NCBI GenBank assembly: GCA_045637525.1 | Contig: JAZTZP010000123.1 | Location: forward strand, 1 to 7,517 | Length of the DNA: 7,517 bases | Origin: JAZTZP01 sp045637525 | GTDB lineage: Bacteria; Bacillota; Clostridia; UBA1381 | Direction of reading: 5' to 3' | Part shown: piece by piece, positions 4,324-7,517 of the stretch | Numbering within the stretch: the stretch's first letter is position 1 | How the letters are laid out: each line of letters begins with the position of its first letter | Program-made: the position numbers and the translations under genes | The notes under the pieces: generated by a model | Databases searched by the model: none | Told to the model about the DNA's origin: nothing | Seen by the model: only the letters and a program-made list of their open reading frames with translations

Positions 4324-7275
4324 TTAAAGCTCGATATAGAACTCAAAATTTTCTATTTTCTTTTCGTTCAGCTGATATTTTTCTAAAAGCTGAGGGCCGC
4401 AGGAATTTGAACCTATGCCGGAATTTTTGTAATCTATTCTTATAACAGTATCTTTATCCTTTACAAGTTCATCGGTATGGGCGGCGGCTGTGAGTGCTTG
4501 TGCGCTGTAATGTGATACGTTAAATTCAAAGCCTGTATCTGACTTGAATTTAAGTCCGTTCTTCATATCAAGCACCTTTGTTGCCGTATGGTTTCCATGC
4601 TCTTGGGGAACTATGTAATTTACGTATTCCTTATCTGCATTGCTTTCATAGAAGCCTACCTTTGTATGATAATGCATATCGGAGTAGTTTTCGCTGTCGC
4701 CGCGACCGTAGTATGTGAAGCTGTCGTTTTCGTAAGGCGTTCTGAACTCAAAACCAAGTCTCGGCAGCCATATACAGTCGTTTTCTCTTATGTCGCCCGA
4801 AAGAGCTACTTTAACGGAACCGTCACCGTAGAAGGTATAAGCAGTTGTATACTTAAAGAAAGGCTTACGGCTTATGGCTGAAAGTGAGCCTGTTACCGAG
4901 ATTGTGTTACCGCTAAGCGAAACAGAATATATTTTGTCGAAGAGACAGTCGAAATTTTCTGCTTCCCAGCTGTTGGTGAACTTGTACCACTTATTTTTTA
5001 TATTTCTTTCGTTATCGGTCGGTGCTCTCATTACCGTGAGCTTAAGACGCTCTGAAAGCTGTTCTTTACCGTTTTTAACGATACTTGTAAGTGTGCCGTA
5101 GTTCTTTGAGAATGTATAGGTAAAGTCATAGCCTGAAACGATAAAGTCGTTATCTGTTCCGGTAATGCACACATCGGTATTTGTCTTTTCGGTTACGGCT
5201 GTTTTTGCTTCCAGATCCAATTGAACCATAGCAACTTCATAGCCGGTGCTGTCATAAAGATAACAGTTTACATATGCTCCGAGAATACAGCTTGGGGCTG
5301 TTGTATAGTCTAAATAAACAGTCTCTTTCGGTGCTGCTTCGATATTTAACGATTTTGAAGCAATTACTTTACCGTCAACTACTGTTTCATATCTGAAAGT
5401 ATATTCGTTAAGGTTTGTAAAATCATAAAGGTTTGTAACGGCAAGCTTTCCGTTTTGAATTTCACAGCGGATATACTGATATGTGGCTTTTGCGTTTAAT
5501 GAGCCGGCTTTGAAGCTTCTGTCATGGAATACAAGTCCGTCGGCACAGAAGTTTCCGTCGTGGGTAAGCTCTTTAAAATCACCACCGTATTTTGCAACGC
5601 CGTCTACTATAACGGTATGGTCTGCCCACTCCCATATACAGCCACCGATAAGCTTGGGGTATTTGTATATAACATTCCAGTAGTCCATGGTATCGCCCGG
5701 GCCGTTACCCATTGCGTGAGCGTATTCACAGAGGAAGAACGGAAGCGGACGACTTTCGTCAAGTGCATATTCTTCTAAATAGCTTACCGGCGGATACATT
5801 CTTGAATGGATATCGGGACGATTATAGAAATCATAATTCTTTAATATATCGTCTATTCTCGAAGCATTATCCGGATGCGTGTGACATTCAAGTGCACTAT
5901 GATCCATGTTTCCGGCTTCAATTTGTTCCTTGCAATATTTTATTTCATCGGTCTTGCGTGAAGCATCCTCGCAGTGAATAAGACGTCTTGTATCAGTCGC
6001 ACGAAGATATTTAATCATTTCATAATGATTGTCGCAATGACCGCTCTCGTTTCCTGTTGACCAGCTGAAAATACAGGTGTGGTTCTTGTCACGGTTGTAT
6101 GCTCTTACCATTCTTTCAACATAAGCTTCTCTCCACTCAGGCTGATTTCCTATCCAGTCCGGGCTTTCGATACAGTTATATCCCGGATTGTGCGGTGTCA
6201 TCTGTACAAAACCATGTGTTTCAATATCGGTTTCAAGCATTACATAAAATCCGAGTTCGTCGCACATATCCACAAATTTCGGTGACGGCGGATAGTGAGA
6301 TGTTCTTATTGTGTTTATGTTAAGCTTTTTCATCTGTGTCAGGTCGTACATCATTTCTTCGTCAGTCATGCACCAGCCGTTTGTCGGATGTGTGTCGTGA
6401 TGGTTTATGCCTTTTAACTTAACCGAAACACCGTTTACTAAAAATTCACCTTTATCGCTTACAGAATATGAAACAAATCCGATTTTACGGCGTATAATTT
6501 CGCCTTCGTATTCGAATACAAGCTCGTAAAGATACGGCTTTTCCGCATTCCATTCAATATGATTTTCTACGGTAAATTCTGCTGTTTTTTGAGCGTTTGT
6601 TTCGCCTATAAGTTTTTCACCGTCGTAAAGAGAAATCTTTGCACTGCCTTCAAAGTTTATGGATATAACGTTGTTATTTGTAACAATATTGATATCCTTT
6701 ATATGGCCTTCAGGACGTGACAGGATATATACGTCGCGGAAAATTCCGTTGAATCTGAAAAAGTCCTGGTCCTCTAAATAGCTTCCCGAACACCATTTTC
6801 TTACCTTTGCGGTAACGGTATTAGCACCGGCACAAACGTAATCTGTAATATCAAATTCAGCCTGAAGATGACTGCCCTGGCTGTAGCCGACATATTTATC
6901 GTTTATGTAAAGCTCCACATTTGAAGAAACACCTTCAAAAACGATGTAGTGTCTGTTTTTTTCGTTTGTAATTTCAAATTCACGCTTATATATTCCGAGC
7001 GGGTTTTCGGTCGGCACGAACGGAGCGTCTACCGGATACGGATAACGCACGTTTGTATAGTTCGGATCTTCATAGCCGAAAAGCTGCCAGCAGGATGGAA
7101 CGGGGATTTTATCCCATTTTGTTATTTCTTTTTCTTCATTAAAATCTGCACTGTAATACTTAAAGTTCCATTCGCCGTTAAGAGAAATGAACGCACCGCA
7201 ATTCTCAGGGATATAGTAAGCACGCTGAGGCATACGGTTTTCACTGATGTGTTCTAAGTTTTCATAAAATCTCAT
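4324..7275 (-). CDS. lacZ: Beta-galactosidase, glycoside hydrolase family 2 (LacZ type)
   Basis: The 983-residue protein (E. coli LacZ has about 1,024) hydrolyses lactose and related beta-galactosides with retention. There is no signal peptide, so it is cytoplasmic and needs a transporter not seen here. Order: N-terminal jelly-roll (about 30-185, with YTNVRYPYP and EDQDFFRFNGIFRDV), an Ig-like domain (about 187-270), the TIM barrel (about 275-590), a second Ig-like domain (about 595-690) and the C-terminal small-chain domain (about 705-983). Active-site landmarks are NHHDTHP (His292-His293 region), RTSHYPPSP (His327), IETHG (Glu352 and His354, metal ligands), GNESG (Glu410, acid/base), CEYAHAMGN (Glu517, nucleophile; His520) and IWEWAD. 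The two catalytic Glu are 107 residues apart against 76 in E. coli, so extra residues lie between. GSNSCGP (955-961) occupies the region of the E. coli Trp999 loop. The ATG has AGAAGG nine bases upstream (7285-7290). It converges on mtaB. Confidence 0.96.
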   Translation of the reverse strand: MRFYENLEHISENRMPQRAYYIPENCGAFISLNGEWNFKYYSADFNEEKEITKWDKIPVPSCWQLFGYEDPNYTNVRYPYPVDAPFVPTENPLGIYKREFEITNEKNRHYIVFEGVSSNVELYINDKYVGYSQGSHLQAEFDITDYVCAGANTVTAKVRKWCSGSYLEDQDFFRFNGIFRDVYILSRPEGHIKDINIVTNNNVISINFEGSAKISLYDGEKLIGETNAQKTAEFTVENHIEWNAEKPYLYELVFEYEGEIIRRKIGFVSYSVSDKGEFLVNGVSVKLKGINHHDTHPTNGWCMTDEEMMYDLTQMKKLNINTIRTSHYPPSPKFVDMCDELGFYVMLETDIETHGFVQMTPHNPGYNCIESPDWIGNQPEWREAYVERMVRAYNRDKNHTCIFSWSTGNESGHCDNHYEMIKYLRATDTRRLIHCEDASRKTDEIKYCKEQIEAGNMDHSALECHTHPDNASRIDDILKNYDFYNRPDIHSRMYPPVSYLEEYALDESRPLPFFLCEYAHAMGNGPGDTMDYWNVIYKYPKLIGGCIWEWADHTVIVDGVAKYGGDFKELTHDGNFCADGLVFHDRSFKAGSLNAKATYQYIRCEIQNGKLAVTNLYDFTNLNEYTFRYETVVDGKVIASKSLNIEAAPKETVYLDYTTAPSCILGAYVNCYLYDSTGYEVAMVQLDLEAKTAVTEKTNTDVCITGTDNDFIVSGYDFTYTFSKNYGTLTSIVKNGKEQLSERLKLTVMRAPTDNERNIKNKWYKFTNSWEAENFDCLFDKIYSVSLSGNTISVTGSLSAISRKPFFKYTTAYTFYGDGSVKVALSGDIRENDCIWLPRLGFEFRTPYENDSFTYYGRGDSENYSDMHYHTKVGFYESNADKEYVNYIVPQEHGNHTATKVLDMKNGLKFKSDTGFEFNVSHYSAQALTAAAHTDELVKDKDTVIRIDYKNSGIGSNSCGPQLLEKYQLNEKKIENFEFYIEL

Positions 7276-7304
7276 AGCATTTAACCTTCTTTCTTTTGAA
7301 TTAA

Positions 7305-7333
7305 ATTATAGTTTATCTTACTAATTAAGGATA
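7305..7333 (-). promoter_or_regulatory. Likely lacZ promoter (-10 only) and weak dyad
   Basis: A perfect TATAAT reads leftward at 7310-7305, about 30 bases before the ATG. The hexamer 17 bp upstream (7333-7328, TATCCT) is far from TTGACA, which suggests activator dependence or low basal activity. An imperfect dyad TATCTTA / TAAGGATA (7314-7333) covers the -35 region and is a candidate operator. I found no convincing catabolite-response element. Confidence 0.45.
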
Positions 7334-7358
7334 GGCTTTTGATATGCTTTGCTAATAG

Positions 7359-7517
7359 GCTCCCTTGTGTAACACCCCAGGGTGGCTTCTCTTGACGAAG
7401 TCAATTCACCTTCAGGGAGCTGTCGCTGAAAGCGACTGAGGGATTGTCTTTCAAGAAAATCAACATATTTAAGAAACAATCCCTCCACCGCAAGCGGTCC
7501 CCCTCCCTTTAGGCAAG
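7359..7517. mobile_element. MITE-like foldback element, copy 2, cut by window end
   Basis: It shares the architecture of the element at 180-314: hairpin 7422-7436 (GTCGCT-GAA-AGCGAC), inner inverted repeat GAGGGATTGT (7438-7447) with complement at 7476-7485, AT-rich centre, hairpin ACCGC-AA-GCGGT (7487-7498) and right end CTCCCTTTAGGCAAG (7503-7517). Its last 39 nt equal 276-314. The left terminal repeat reads CTTGTGTAA (7364-7372), then 41 extra bases, then AGGGAG (7414-7419). Without those bases it matches the right end at 13 of 15 positions. The 41 bases carry two 5-bp hairpins (7373-7384 and 7392-7404). GCTCCCT (7359-7365) and AGGGAGC (7414-7420) pair around them. The element probably extends past 7517. 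There is no coding content. Confidence 0.65.

Noticed and set aside
6949..7257. A 102-codon plus-strand frame and similar frames opposite lacZ, galM and within mtaB.
   Set aside because: These are shadows of well-supported genes on the other strand or in another frame, with no family motifs or ribosome sites.

Overview
The window looks like a chromosomal segment of a low-to-moderate-GC gut-type Clostridia (an Oscillospiraceae/Ruminococcus-like genome is my best guess). This is inferred from strong AGGAGG-type ribosome sites, sigma-A promoters of TTGACA/TATAAT type, AT-rich intergenic DNA, Firmicutes-style relatives (an MtaB/YqeV enzyme, an HPr-like protein with a KSIMG motif) and short dispersed foldback repeats. 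No rRNA, tRNA, CRISPR array or transposase gene is visible.

Layout. Positions 1-180 hold an array of four small hairpins with different stems, joined by identical GTGAAAT linkers and enclosed by a 10-bp inverted repeat. Positions 180-314 hold a MITE-like foldback element. Positions 415-645 hold a good promoter followed by two overlapping micro-ORFs (25 and 26 codons). Positions 651-827 (minus) encode a 58-residue ribbon-helix-helix (RHH) protein. Upstream of it, a 9-bp dyad lies between divergent promoters, and the rightward promoter reads into about 165 nt of non-coding DNA ending at a terminator at 1119-1141.

The main genes follow: galM (1149-2198, minus, aldose 1-epimerase), a small HPr-like gene (2326-2556, minus), mtaB (2796-4082, plus, tRNA methylthiotransferase) and lacZ (4324-7275, minus, GH2 beta-galactosidase). 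The HPr-like and mtaB genes diverge from back-to-back sigma-A promoters. mtaB and lacZ converge on two strong hairpin terminators. A second foldback element, related to the first, fills 7359-7517.

How the genes may work together: LacZ splits lactose or other beta-galactosides and releases beta-D-galactose. GalM converts this to the alpha anomer that galactokinase uses. The HPr-like protein keeps the regulatory serine motif but has no active-site histidine, so it may be a Crh-like signalling protein rather than a sugar phosphocarrier; its place next to sugar genes is suggestive only. mtaB is a housekeeping tRNA modification gene. The most unusual features are the hairpin array, the two related foldback elements sharing an identical 39-nt end at opposite ends of the window, and the RHH/operator/possible ncRNA locus.
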